Shown here: positions 37,982 to 46,511 of the stretch, piece after piece | Position numbering within the stretch: the stretch's first letter is position 1 | How the letters are laid out: each line of letters begins with the position of its first letter | DNA from: an uncultured Sphingomonas sp. | Lineage (GTDB): Bacteria > Pseudomonadota > Alphaproteobacteria > Sphingomonadales > Sphingomonadaceae | Reading direction: 5' to 3' | Assembly (NCBI RefSeq): GCF_946478955.1 | Contig: NZ_CAMLDL010000016.1 | Span: 1-46,511, forward strand | DNA length: 46,511 nucleotides | The notes under the pieces: generated by a model | What the model was told of the DNA's origin: nothing | The model's input: only the letters and a program-made list of their open reading frames with translations | Database searches by the model: none | Program-made: the position numbers and the translations under genes

Positions 37982-40588
37982 TTAATCGAGGTTGGGCCGC
38001 AGCCATCGTGTTGCGGTGTCGAGGTCTACGCCGCGCCGCGCCGCATAATCTTCGACCTGATCCTGACCAACGCGTGCGACCCCGAAATAGCTGGCTTCCG
38101 GGTGACCAAAGTAAAATCCCGACACGGCCGCAGTCGGCCACATTGCGAAATTTTCCGTCAGCGTAATTCCGCTGGCGCCCTCTCCAAGCAAGTTGAACAG
38201 CAGCGGTTTTAGACTGTGATCGGGGCAGGCGGGGTAGCCGGGCGCCGGACGAATGCCCTTATATTCCTCGCGGATCAGCTGTTCATTCGTCAGCACCTCG
38301 TCGTGCGCATAGCCCCATAAATCGGTACGAACATGCGCGTGCAGCCGCTCGGCAAAAGCTTCGGCCAACCGGTCGGCGAGCGCCTTGAGCAGAATGTCGT
38401 TATAATCATCATTGGCGTCTTTGAACCGCTGCAAATGCGGTTCCAGGCCATGGATTGCGACCGCAAAACCGCCGAGCCAATCTTCCTCTTGCGGCGCAAT
38501 GAAATCAGCGAGGCACATATTGGGCCGACCCTGCCGCTTGCGCACCTGTTGCCGAAGGAAGGGGATACGAACGTTGCGGTCGAGTACCAGCACGTCATCG
38601 CCTTCGCGCCGGACGGCCCACAGGCCCACCGTTCCTTCTGCGCGTAACCATTTTTCGCTGACAATCTTTTCCAGCACCAACTTTGCGTCGGCGAACAGGC
38701 CGCGCGCGCTTTCGCCAACGATGTCATCTTCCAGAATGGCAGGATAATTCCCCGCCAGTTCCCACGCGCGGAAAAACGGCGTCCAGTCGATCGTCCGAGC
38801 GATGTCCTCAAGCGGCCAGTCCGCAAAGCGGTGAATCCCGGGCTGCACCGGGCGCGGACTGGGGCTGCGGTTATCGGGAACAAAACTGTTGGCCCGCGCC
38901 TCGATCAGCGGCGCCAGTTCGTTGTTCCCGCGCCCCTCCCTGCTCTCGCGGAGGGCGCGATAATCATTGGCGGTGCGAGCAATCAGTTCTTCGCGGCCGA
39001 CTCCGTCGCTGACGAGATGCGTGGCGACACCTACAGCGCGACTGGCGTCGAGGACGTGCAGGACGGGTCCCGAATAGGCGGGTGCGATCCGCAGCGCCGT
39101 GTGCGCGCGGCTAGTCGTCGCTCCGCCGATCAACAGCGGCAGATCCATTCCGGATCGCTCCATTTCCTCGGCGACCGTCACCATTTCGTCGAGGGAGGGC
39201 GTGATCAAGCCAGAGAGGCCGATCATCGCCGCATTATTCTCGTTCGCGACTTCGAGGATTTTGGGCCAGGGCACCATGACCCCAAGGTCGATCACTTCGA
39301 AACCGTTGCATTGCAGGACCACGCCGACGATGTTTTTGCCGATATCGTGGACGTCGCCTTTGACCGTGGCCATGACCACACGCCCCTTGGACGTATCCTC
39401 GCCCTCTTTCTTCTCGGCTTCGATATAGGGGAGCAGATGGGCAACCGCTTTTTTCATGACGCGGGCGGATTTGACCACTTGCGGCAGGAACATCTTGCCC
39501 GATCCGAACAGGTCGCCGACAAGGTTCATACCGGCCATGAGCGGCCCTTCGATCACCTCGATCGGGCGGGCATGGAGATGCCGCGCCTCTTCCGTATCTT
39601 CTACGATATGGGCATCGATGCCCTTGACCAGCGCATGAGATATCCGTTCGCGCACAGGCCATCCGCGCCATTCTGCCGCCGCCTTTTCAGCAACAGCGTC
39701 GGTGCCCTTGTACCGCTCGGCAAGTTCAATCAGCCGCTCCGTCGCATCATCGCGCCGATCGAGAATCACATCCTCGCAAGCGTCACGAAGCTCCCGGTCT
39801 ATCTCGTCATAGACGTCGAGCTGGCCCGCATTGACGATGCCCATGTCCATCCCGGCCGGAACAGCATGGTAGAGGAAGACGCTGTGCATCGCCCGGCGCA
39901 CCGGTTCATTGCCGCGGAAGCTAAATGACAAATTCGACAAGCCGCCCGAAATATGAACGCCGGGGCACCGCGCGCGGATTTCGCCAATCGCCTCGATAAA
40001 GTCGATGGCGTAGCGGCGATGTTCGTCAATCCCGGTCGCGATGGCGAAGACGTTGGGGTCGAAGATGATGTCTTCGGCCGGAAAGCCGTTCGCGGTCAGA
40101 AGCTTGTAGGCCCGCTCGCAAATTTCGACCTTGCGCTGTTTGGTATCGGCCTGCCCGGTTTCGTCGAACGCCATGACCACGACGGCCGCGCCATAGCTGC
40201 GGACCTTGCGGGCGGCGTCGAGAAACGCGTCTTCGCCTTCCTTCAGGCTGATCGAATTGACGATCGGCTTGCCCGACACGCATTTCAGCCCCGCTTCGAT
40301 CACGCTCCATTTGCTGCTGTCAACCATCACCGGCACCCGCGCAATGTCGGGCTCGGCTGCGATCCGCTTCAGGAAGGTTTCCATGGCCAATTCGCCGTCG
40401 AGCAGCGCCTCGTCCATGTTGACGTCGATGATCTGCGCGCCAGCCTCAACCTGATCGAGCGCGACCGCGACCGCCGCGTCATAATCGCCCGCGAGGATCA
40501 GCTTCTTGAACTTGGCCGAGCCAGTAACATTGGTCCGCTCGCCAATGTTGACGAAACGAGCGCCGACGGCACCGTCATTTTTACTCAC
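37982..40588 (-). CDS. metH: Methionine synthase, cobalamin-binding subunit (MetH C-terminal part)
   Basis: The folate-, cobalamin- and activation-domain half of B12-dependent methionine synthase, 868 residues. The pterin-binding barrel begins [13 protein letters not shown]. The cobalamin cap and Rossmann domain carry [20 protein letters not shown] with the Co-ligating His. The C-terminal activation (AdoMet-binding) domain contains [13 protein letters not shown] chose the GTG at 40588 ([19 protein letters not shown]) because it overlaps the upstream metH stop as GTGA. MetH is therefore split into two coupled genes, the usual state in several alphaproteobacterial lineages. Confidence 0.95.
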   Translation of the reverse strand: MSKNDGAVGARFVNIGERTNVTGSAKFKKLILAGDYDAAVAVALDQVEAGAQIIDVNMDEALLDGELAMETFLKRIAAEPDIARVPVMVDSSKWSVIEAGLKCVSGKPIVNSISLKEGEDAFLDAARKVRSYGAAVVVMAFDETGQADTKQRKVEICERAYKLLTANGFPAEDIIFDPNVFAIATGIDEHRRYAIDFIEAIGEIRARCPGVHISGGLSNLSFSFRGNEPVRRAMHSVFLYHAVPAGMDMGIVNAGQLDVYDEIDRELRDACEDVILDRRDDATERLIELAERYKGTDAVAEKAAAEWRGWPVRERISHALVKGIDAHIVEDTEEARHLHARPIEVIEGPLMAGMNLVGDLFGSGKMFLPQVVKSARVMKKAVAHLLPYIEAEKKEGEDTSKGRVVMATVKGDVHDIGKNIVGVVLQCNGFEVIDLGVMVPWPKILEVANENNAAMIGLSGLITPSLDEMVTVAEEMERSGMDLPLLIGGATTSRAHTALRIAPAYSGPVLHVLDASRAVGVATHLVSDGVGREELIARTANDYRALRESREGRGNNELAPLIEARANSFVPDNRSPSPRPVQPGIHRFADWPLEDIARTIDWTPFFRAWELAGNYPAILEDDIVGESARGLFADAKLVLEKIVSEKWLRAEGTVGLWAVRREGDDVLVLDRNVRIPFLRQQVRKRQGRPNMCLADFIAPQEEDWLGGFAVAIHGLEPHLQRFKDANDDYNDILLKALADRLAEAFAERLHAHVRTDLWGYAHDEVLTNEQLIREEYKGIRPAPGYPACPDHSLKPLLFNLLGEGASGITLTENFAMWPTAAVSGFYFGHPEASYFGVARVGQDQVEDYAARRGVDLDTATRWLRPNLD

Positions 40589-41619
40589 GCGGCAATCACC
40601 ATGGGTTCTAGGCCAGCAAGCAGCGTCTTGCCGAGCGGTTTGGGAACGGCGCGGGGCGCCTTTTGGGCGACGGTCTTCGCCATAGCGGCGATATGGTCGG
40701 GCGTGGTGCCGCAACACCCACCAACGATGTTGACCAGACCTTCCTTGAGCCACTCGCCGACCTGGGCGGCGGTTTCCTCCGCTGCCTCGTCATATTGGCC
40801 AAGTTCGTTGGGCAACCCAGCGTTTGGATAGGCCATGATCAATGTATCGGCTAAGTGGTTCAGCGCGGCGAGATGAGGGCGAAGTTGCTCCGCGCCGAAA
40901 CTGCAATTGAGGCCGATTGTGACCGGCTGGGCGTGGCGGACGCTGGCCCAGAATGCCTCCACCGTATGACCCGACAAATTGCGCCCGGACAGATCCGTCA
41001 ACGTCATGGAAATCATGATTGGCAGCGGGCGACCGAGTGCCGCTTCGGCCTCAAGCGTGGCCATGATTGCCGCCTTGCAGTTGAGCGTGTCGAACACGGT
41101 TTCGATCAGAATGAAGTCGACACCGCCTTCAACCAACGCCTCCACCTGTTCCCGGTAGACCGCTTTAACCTCATCAAAGCTGACCTCGCGATAGCCGGGG
41201 TCGTTAACATTGGGTGACAATGACAGCGTTTTATTGGTCGGTCCCATCGCACCCGCGACCCAGCGCCGCTTGCCGTCGGCATCAGCGACCTTGCGCGTAA
41301 GCTGGGCCGCAGCGACATTGATGTCGCGCACCAGATGTTCCGCGCCATAATCGGCCTGGCTGATGCGATTGGCGTTGAACGTATTGGTGGCAAGGATATC
41401 CGCGCCCGCATCGGCGAAACGCTGGCAAATGCCGCGCACCACGTCGGGACGGGTGAGGTTCAGCAGGTCGTTGTTACCCTTCTGATCGCGGGAGAGGTCC
41501 ATGTCCCCCCGAAACGCCGCGTCATCCAGCCGCTCGGCCTGGATCTGGGTGCCATAGGCCCCGTCCTTGACGATAATGCGGTCGGCGGCGGCGGTACGCA
41601 ATTCGGTCGCAGCACTCAT
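40585..41619 (-). CDS. metH: Methionine synthase, homocysteine-binding subunit (MetH N-terminal part)
   Basis: The homocysteine methyltransferase module, 344 residues. DGAYGTQIQ, the [15 protein letters not shown] block and the zinc-binding cysteines (GLNCSFG and [12 protein letters not shown]) are all present. The ATG at 41619 overlaps the metF stop by 4 nt (ATGA); a start 34 codons upstream lies inside metF and is not conserved. The stop overlaps the GTG start of the larger metH gene. Together the two encode the full enzyme in an operon with metF and the sahR-type regulator. Confidence 0.95.
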   Translation of the reverse strand: MSAATELRTAAADRIIVKDGAYGTQIQAERLDDAAFRGDMDLSRDQKGNNDLLNLTRPDVVRGICQRFADAGADILATNTFNANRISQADYGAEHLVRDINVAAAQLTRKVADADGKRRWVAGAMGPTNKTLSLSPNVNDPGYREVSFDEVKAVYREQVEALVEGGVDFILIETVFDTLNCKAAIMATLEAEAALGRPLPIMISMTLTDLSGRNLSGHTVEAFWASVRHAQPVTIGLNCSFGAEQLRPHLAALNHLADTLIMAYPNAGLPNELGQYDEAAEETAAQVGEWLKEGLVNIVGGCCGTTPDHIAAMAKTVAQKAPRAVPKPLGKTLLAGLEPMVIAA

Positions 41620-42518
41620 GCCCGCACTCCCAGCATGTGGCAGATGGCGTAGGCCAGCTCTGCCCGATTCAACGTATAGAAATGGAATTCGCGGACGCCC
41701 CCGGCATATAGCTGACCGCACAATTCGCCGGCGATGGTCGCAGCAACGAGCTGCCGCGCGGCAGGAAGCTCATCCAATCCTTCAAAGGTCCGGTCCATCC
41801 AGTCGGGAATTGCGGCGCCGCATTGACCGGCGAACCGCCGGGTCTGGGCGACATTGCTGATCGGGAGGATTCCGGGGACGAGCTCGATATCGACACCGCG
41901 CGCTGCCACCTTGTCGCGAAATCGGAAAAAACTGTCCGGCGAGAAGAAGAATTGGGTGATGGCGCGCTCGGCCCCAGCGTCAATCTTGTGCAGCAGATTG
42001 TCGATGTCACTGTCCGGACAATCGGAATCCGGATGAACTTCCGGATAGGCGGCCACGGAGATATCGAAATCGGCAATTTTCTTCAGTCCCGCGACCAGTT
42101 CGGCCGCGTTGCGATATCCATCCGGATGCGGCGCATAGGGTGTCCCAGGTTCGGCCGGATCGCCACGAAGCGCAACGATGTTACGAACGCCGGCGTCCCA
42201 ATAGGCGCGGGCGATATCGTCAATCTCCCCCTTGCTGGCCCCGACACAGGTGAGGTGCGCCGCCGGCGTCAAACTGGTTTCCTTGACGATCCGCTCGACG
42301 GTTGCGTGCGTCCGCTCTCGGGTTGAGCCGCCAGCGCCATAGGTGACGCTGACGAACCGCGGCTTCAGCGGCGCCAGCGTCTCTATTGATTGCCACAGCG
42401 TTTCGCCCATCGCGTCCGTCCTGGGCGGGAAAAATTCAAAGCTAACCGCAATGTCGCCGCGCGCGTCGGCAAACAAAGGGCAATGATCGGAAAGGGCCTT
42501 TAGTGCTGCGCCGTTCAT
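41616..42518 (-). CDS. metF: Methylenetetrahydrofolate reductase
   Basis: FAD enzyme making 5-methyltetrahydrofolate, the methyl donor used by MetH encoded next to it. The 300-residue product has SFEFFPPRT at the N-terminus, FVSVTYGAGGSTRERT, ALRGDP and the FFFSPDSFFRF segment of the family. The ATG overlaps the regulator gene's stop by 4 nt. It therefore shares the sahR-type promoter. Confidence 0.96.
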   Translation of the reverse strand: MNGAALKALSDHCPLFADARGDIAVSFEFFPPRTDAMGETLWQSIETLAPLKPRFVSVTYGAGGSTRERTHATVERIVKETSLTPAAHLTCVGASKGEIDDIARAYWDAGVRNIVALRGDPAEPGTPYAPHPDGYRNAAELVAGLKKIADFDISVAAYPEVHPDSDCPDSDIDNLLHKIDAGAERAITQFFFSPDSFFRFRDKVAARGVDIELVPGILPISNVAQTRRFAGQCGAAIPDWMDRTFEGLDELPAARQLVAATIAGELCGQLYAGGVREFHFYTLNRAELAYAICHMLGVRA

Positions 42519-43483
42519 GCTGCTACACGCTCCACTTTCTCAAGGCCGGGCTTCACGCCGCGCCACAGGATGACCGTCAACTCTCCCCCTTCCAACCGTT
42601 CGACACGATCGAGTTCAATTCCAGCGGCTGCAAACCAGCCGCGCATCGCATCATCCGCAAAACCGAGGCGGAGATGGGCGTCCTTCTCCCGAAGTTCCTC
42701 ACGCTGATGACTTGCGAAATCGATCACCAAAAGGCGCCCGCCTACTCGAAGAACCCGCGATGCCTCCGCGATCGCGGCGCCGGGCTGCTGCGCATAATGT
42801 AACACCTGATGCAGGATGATGCTGTCCTGGCTACGGTCTGCAAGTGGCAGTGCGTACATGTCGCCCTGGCGCAGGCTGGCGCCGGTAACGCCAGCCTCCT
42901 CAAGCCGGACGCGGGCAACACGCAGCATTTCCGATGACCGGTCGATCCCGACGGCAGCGTCGGCGCGCGGGGCAAGAAGCTCCAGCATCCGCCCGGTTCC
43001 GGTGCCAATGTCAAGCAAGGCTCCGATTGGCCGGTCAGCCATCAACCGGTCGATCGCGCGCTCAATTTCGCCATCATCGACATGCAGCGAACGAATGCTG
43101 TCCCAGGTAGTGGCATGCGCTTCAAAATATCGACGCGCCGCCTCCGCGCGGTCCGCCCGAATGGCGTCGAGCCGAGCAAGGTCCGCCCCAAACAATTCCT
43201 CCGCGTCGCGGTCCGCCCAGCGCGCAATCAGATCATGTAATGGCCCATTCCGCTCGCCGGGTGCGAGTTGCAGGAACACCCAGCTTCCTTCCTTACGGCG
43301 CCCCACCAAACCCGAATCGGTCAGGATTCGCACGTGGCGTGAAACGCGCGGCTGGCTCTGCCCAAGCACATGGGCGAGCTCTCCCACAGATAATTCCATA
43401 GCCCGCAAAAGCATAATTATTCGCAGCCGCGTCGAGTCCGCGAGCGATTGGAAAATGCCAGAAAGAGGGCCTATTTCATCCAC
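42515..43483 (-). CDS. sahR: ArsR-type regulator fused to methyltransferase domain, SahR-like
   Basis: A 322-residue repressor candidate for the methionine/SAM cycle. An ArsR winged helix (about 1-85: LADSTRLRIIMLLRAMELSVGELA, then SQPRVSRHVRILTDSGLV) is followed by an AdoMet-binding methyltransferase fold (GALLDIGTGTGRMLELL, then IILHQVLHYAQQPG). SahR, as known from Proteobacteria, senses S-adenosylhomocysteine. The GTG at 43483 fits the promoter, which would give a leaderless or near-leaderless mRNA. A TTG 12 codons upstream would place the operator inside the gene and is rejected. The operon order is sahR-metF-metH-metH. Confidence 0.9.
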   Translation of the reverse strand: MDEIGPLSGIFQSLADSTRLRIIMLLRAMELSVGELAHVLGQSQPRVSRHVRILTDSGLVGRRKEGSWVFLQLAPGERNGPLHDLIARWADRDAEELFGADLARLDAIRADRAEAARRYFEAHATTWDSIRSLHVDDGEIERAIDRLMADRPIGALLDIGTGTGRMLELLAPRADAAVGIDRSSEMLRVARVRLEEAGVTGASLRQGDMYALPLADRSQDSIILHQVLHYAQQPGAAIAEASRVLRVGGRLLVIDFASHQREELREKDAHLRLGFADDAMRGWFAAAGIELDRVERLEGGELTVILWRGVKPGLEKVERVAA

Positions 43484-43489
43484 GAGATA

Positions 43490-43519
43490 AGGATATAAAG
43501 ATATCTTTATGTGCGTCAA
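43490..43519 (-). promoter_or_regulatory. Promoter with embedded 16-bp operator for the sahR-metF-metH operon
   Basis: On the minus strand TTGACG (43519-43514) and TATCCT (43495-43490) are 18 nt apart. The perfect palindrome ATAAAGATATCTTTAT occupies 43495-43510, filling the spacer. Start of transcription is expected near the GTG at 43483. This is the classic geometry for repression by an ArsR-family protein. Confidence 0.75.
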
Positions 43520-43689
43520 TCAAGGCTGTCAGGAACAAGGCAAAAAAATGGCATTTTTACAAATGACGATTGCGTGACACGGATTTGGCCTCTATTTCCG
43601 CCCGCTGGCCTGACCCTTTACGGCAGGCCGAGCCGGTCCGAACCCCGTCAAAAAGGGGGAGGGCCATTAGAGCAAGGAATGGAACGATC

Positions 43690-43926
43690 ATGAAGAAGGT
43701 TGCACTGACCGTTGCGGTCCTCGCCCTCGGCCTGGCCGCGTGCGAAACCAAGACCGAAAACGCCGTTGACAACGTGACTGTGGACAACGTTGAAAACGTT
43801 GTCGACAACGCTGGTGAAGCTGTCGACAATGCGCTCGATAACGCTGCCAACGCCGTTGATAACGCTGGCGCCGCGGTCGACAACGCCGCCGCCAACACGG
43901 TGAACGCTGCCGACAACGCTCTCTAA
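43690..43926 (+). CDS. Small lipoprotein with VDN repeats (Lpp-like coiled coil)
   Basis: A 78-residue predicted lipoprotein: MKKVALTVAVLALGLAAC gives a type II signal with lipidated Cys18. The mature part is almost entirely repeats of (V/A/L)DN(A/V). VDN/LDN/ADN triplets fall at residues 26, 31, 38, 45, 49, 56, 63 and 74. The 7-7-11-7-11 register within this is what a coiled coil made of heptads and hendecads would show. It ends DNAL with no C-terminal Lys, so it is unlike Lpp in crosslinking to peptidoglycan. A terminator follows. The function is unknown; outer-membrane anchoring is inferred. Confidence 0.82.
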   Translation: MKKVALTVAVLALGLAACETKTENAVDNVTVDNVENVVDNAGEAVDNALDNAANAVDNAGAAVDNAAANTVNAADNAL

Positions 43927-43963
43927 GAGACGCGTTTCGCTCCGGTGACGGAGTGGAAAAGAA

Positions 43964-43995
43964 GGGTCGTCCGGGAAACCGGGCGGCCCTTTCTT
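43964..43995 (+). terminator. Intrinsic terminator after the VDN lipoprotein gene
   Basis: GGGTCGTCCGG and CCGGGCGGCCC pair over 11 bp with two wobbles and a 4-nt loop (GAAA). TTTCTT follows. It lies 38 nt after the stop codon. Confidence 0.8.
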
Positions 43996-44024
43996 GTTGC
44001 GGCGCTGATGGCTAGGCTGCATCC

Positions 44025-44213
44025 ATGACACGCGCCCTACCCGTCGCCCTTCTGGTCCTCGCTTCGGCTTGCAACCGCGAAGAGAAGCCTCAAGCGCCGA
44101 CACCAGCCGAAACGTCGCGCCTCGACGATGCCGAGGATATGCTCAACGGAATGAACCTGACCGCGCCAGACGATGAAGACTCGTCAGGCGTTGATCTCGA
44201 GAATAGCCACTAA
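44025..44213 (+). CDS. Small putative lipoprotein, 62 aa
   Basis: A short protein with a lipobox-type signal (MTRALPVALLVLASAC, Cys16) and an acidic, likely disordered tail (TSRLDDAEDMLNGMNL and PDDEDSSGVDLENSH). It begins 30 nt after the terminator of the preceding gene, and its stop overlaps the convergent glutamine cyclotransferase gene by 4 nt. The signal pattern is the main support. The family is unrecognised. Confidence 0.55.
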   Translation: MTRALPVALLVLASACNREEKPQAPTPAETSRLDDAEDMLNGMNLTAPDDEDSSGVDLENSH

Positions 44214-44962
44214 GCACAGTTGCCAACCCGGATCTCGTACAGCTTGGGCCAATATTTCCCGGTTACAAACAGGCGCTTGGCCCCTGCGTCCCACGCAATC
44301 CCGTTAAGGACCGCGTCAGGCCCTGATGCACCTGCACGCTCCTTCAGCCCGCGCAGGTCCACGATCGATCGCACCTTGCCGCTTGTGGGGTCGATCCGAA
44401 CGATGAAGTCGGTCATCCAGACATTGGCCCAAATCTCGCCGTCGATGGCCTCAAGCTCGTTAAGCTGGGTGAGGGGCTTTCCGCGAAGGGTAACGGCCAC
44501 CTTTCCGGTCTGCCGCATTGTCGCCGGGTTGAAAAAGCGCAGATCCGATGTGCCGTCACTTAGAACGATCTGCTTGCCAAGGGCGGTAAGTCCCCACCCT
44601 TCTCCGCTATAACGAAAGGTCTCTAGCGGCTTAAGATCTGACAGTCGCCAGCGATGGCCAATGCCGCCTCGCCACGTCACCGAAATGATTTGGTCATTCC
44701 ACCGGACGGCGCCCTCCCCGAATTGATCTGCTGGATAGGAGGACTGGGCCAACGCCTTGCCGGACTGAAGGTCGATGCGGGCGATGCGGGACTCCCCATA
44801 TTGCCCGGTTCCTTCATAGAGCTGGCCTTTGTGAACAAACAGTCCTTGGGTGAAGCTCGCCGGGTCGTGGGGATATTCTTTCAAAATTTCGATGGGGCAC
44901 AGCGGCACCCTCTCTTCCGCGGGAGGGGCTTGGATGGCCGCGAGCATTGCAAAGGCTAACAT
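44210..44962 (-). CDS. Glutaminyl-peptide cyclotransferase (glutamine cyclotransferase family)
   Basis: Exported enzyme of 250 residues that forms N-terminal pyroglutamate on peptides. An N-terminal signal (MLAFAMLAAIQA) precedes a five-bladed propeller. Family motifs are present: FTQGLFVHKGQLYEGTGQYGES, then GEGWGLTALGKQIVLSDGTSDLRF, then LNELEAIDGEIWANVWMTDFIVRID, and LNGIAWDA near the end. It is likely periplasmic. Its stop overlaps that of the small lipoprotein gene. Confidence 0.9.
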   Translation of the reverse strand: MLAFAMLAAIQAPPAEERVPLCPIEILKEYPHDPASFTQGLFVHKGQLYEGTGQYGESRIARIDLQSGKALAQSSYPADQFGEGAVRWNDQIISVTWRGGIGHRWRLSDLKPLETFRYSGEGWGLTALGKQIVLSDGTSDLRFFNPATMRQTGKVAVTLRGKPLTQLNELEAIDGEIWANVWMTDFIVRIDPTSGKVRSIVDLRGLKERAGASGPDAVLNGIAWDAGAKRLFVTGKYWPKLYEIRVGNCA

Positions 44963-45006
44963 CGACCGTTTTGCTAGACCCGCGAAAATGAACCCGCAAT
45001 GGCCAA

Positions 45007-45038
45007 AGAAAAAGGCCGGAGGATTGCTCCCCCGGCCT
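45007..45038 (-). terminator. groEL intrinsic terminator
   Basis: On the minus strand AGGCCGGGGGA and TCCTCCGGCCT form an 11-bp stem with one G-U pair and a GCAA loop, followed by TTTTTC. It lies 29 nt after the groEL stop and ahead of the cyclotransferase gene. Confidence 0.85.
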
Positions 45039-45066
45039 GATTCGAATTTCGGGTGGTTGGAACGAC

Positions 45067-46511
<1,445 letters not shown>

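Noticed and set aside
43544..43558. AAAAATGGCATTTTT palindrome upstream of the VDN lipoprotein gene
   Set aside because: Perfect 7-1-7 symmetry but made mainly of A and T runs. It could arise by chance, and no matching regulator or second copy is seen.
43484..43689. SAM-type riboswitch for the methionine operon
   Set aside because: The promoter lies at 43490-43519, so there is no leader long enough to hold a riboswitch. Protein-based control fits better.

Overview
The window comes from a GC-rich alphaproteobacterium, most likely a member of the Sphingomonadales (Sphingomonas or a close relative). The evidence is a CtrA cell-cycle regulator, a split MetH, an ArsR-methyltransferase (SahR-type) regulator, TTGAC-rich promoters, Bpt-type aminoacyl-tRNA-protein transferase, many secreted amidohydrolases and an S9 peptidase. 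It is chromosomal core sequence. I see no phage, IS element, CRISPR array, rRNA or tRNA gene.

Layout. (1) 1-7.98 kb, minus strand: the joined str-S10 translation operon rpsL-rpsG-fusA-tuf-rpsJ-rplC-rplD-rplW-rplB, continuing off the left edge. It has structured spacers, notably 287 nt between rpsJ and rplC. (2) 8.0-19.5 kb, minus strand: a long co-directional run. It begins with pdhC, a 70-aa membrane protein, a hotdog thioesterase and lpd (stop/start contacts throughout). It continues with a CDF transporter, a class-IV aminotransferase coupled to a sulfotransferase-like protein, a secreted amidohydrolase coupled to a second CDF transporter, another secreted amidohydrolase, a membrane-anchored alpha/beta hydrolase and a MerR/TipAS-type regulator. 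(3) 19.6-22.6 kb: uspA, free-Met-sulfoxide reductase, a dispersed palindromic repeat, arfB, an RluA-type pseudouridine synthase, and ctrA with TTAA-type CtrA half-sites upstream. (4) 23.1-26.7 kb: a TIR-FHA protein, a transmembrane Hanks-type Ser/Thr kinase and a PP2C phosphatase. This is a compact phospho-signalling island with a TIR domain as likely output. (5) 26.8-35.4 kb: SDR, S9 peptidase, bpt, ilvA, YtcJ-like amidohydrolase, DsbD. (6) 35.5-37.9 kb: a chorismate mutase / class II DAHP synthase fusion overlapping a short ACT-less prephenate dehydratase, preceded by a Phe-containing leader peptide. (7) 38.0-43.5 kb: the methionine-cycle operon sahR-metF-metH(N)-metH(C). Every junction is a 4-nt overlap, and a perfect 16-bp operator lies inside the promoter spacer. 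(8) 43.7-46.5 kb: two small lipoproteins, a glutamine cyclotransferase and the 3' part of groEL.

The strongest candidates for something undescribed are the TIR-FHA/kinase/phosphatase cluster, the CM-DAHPS fusion with an unusual PheA behind a Phe leader, the sulfotransferase-like/aminotransferase pair, and the structured rpsJ-rplC spacer. Functional names rest on recognised motifs. No database search was possible.
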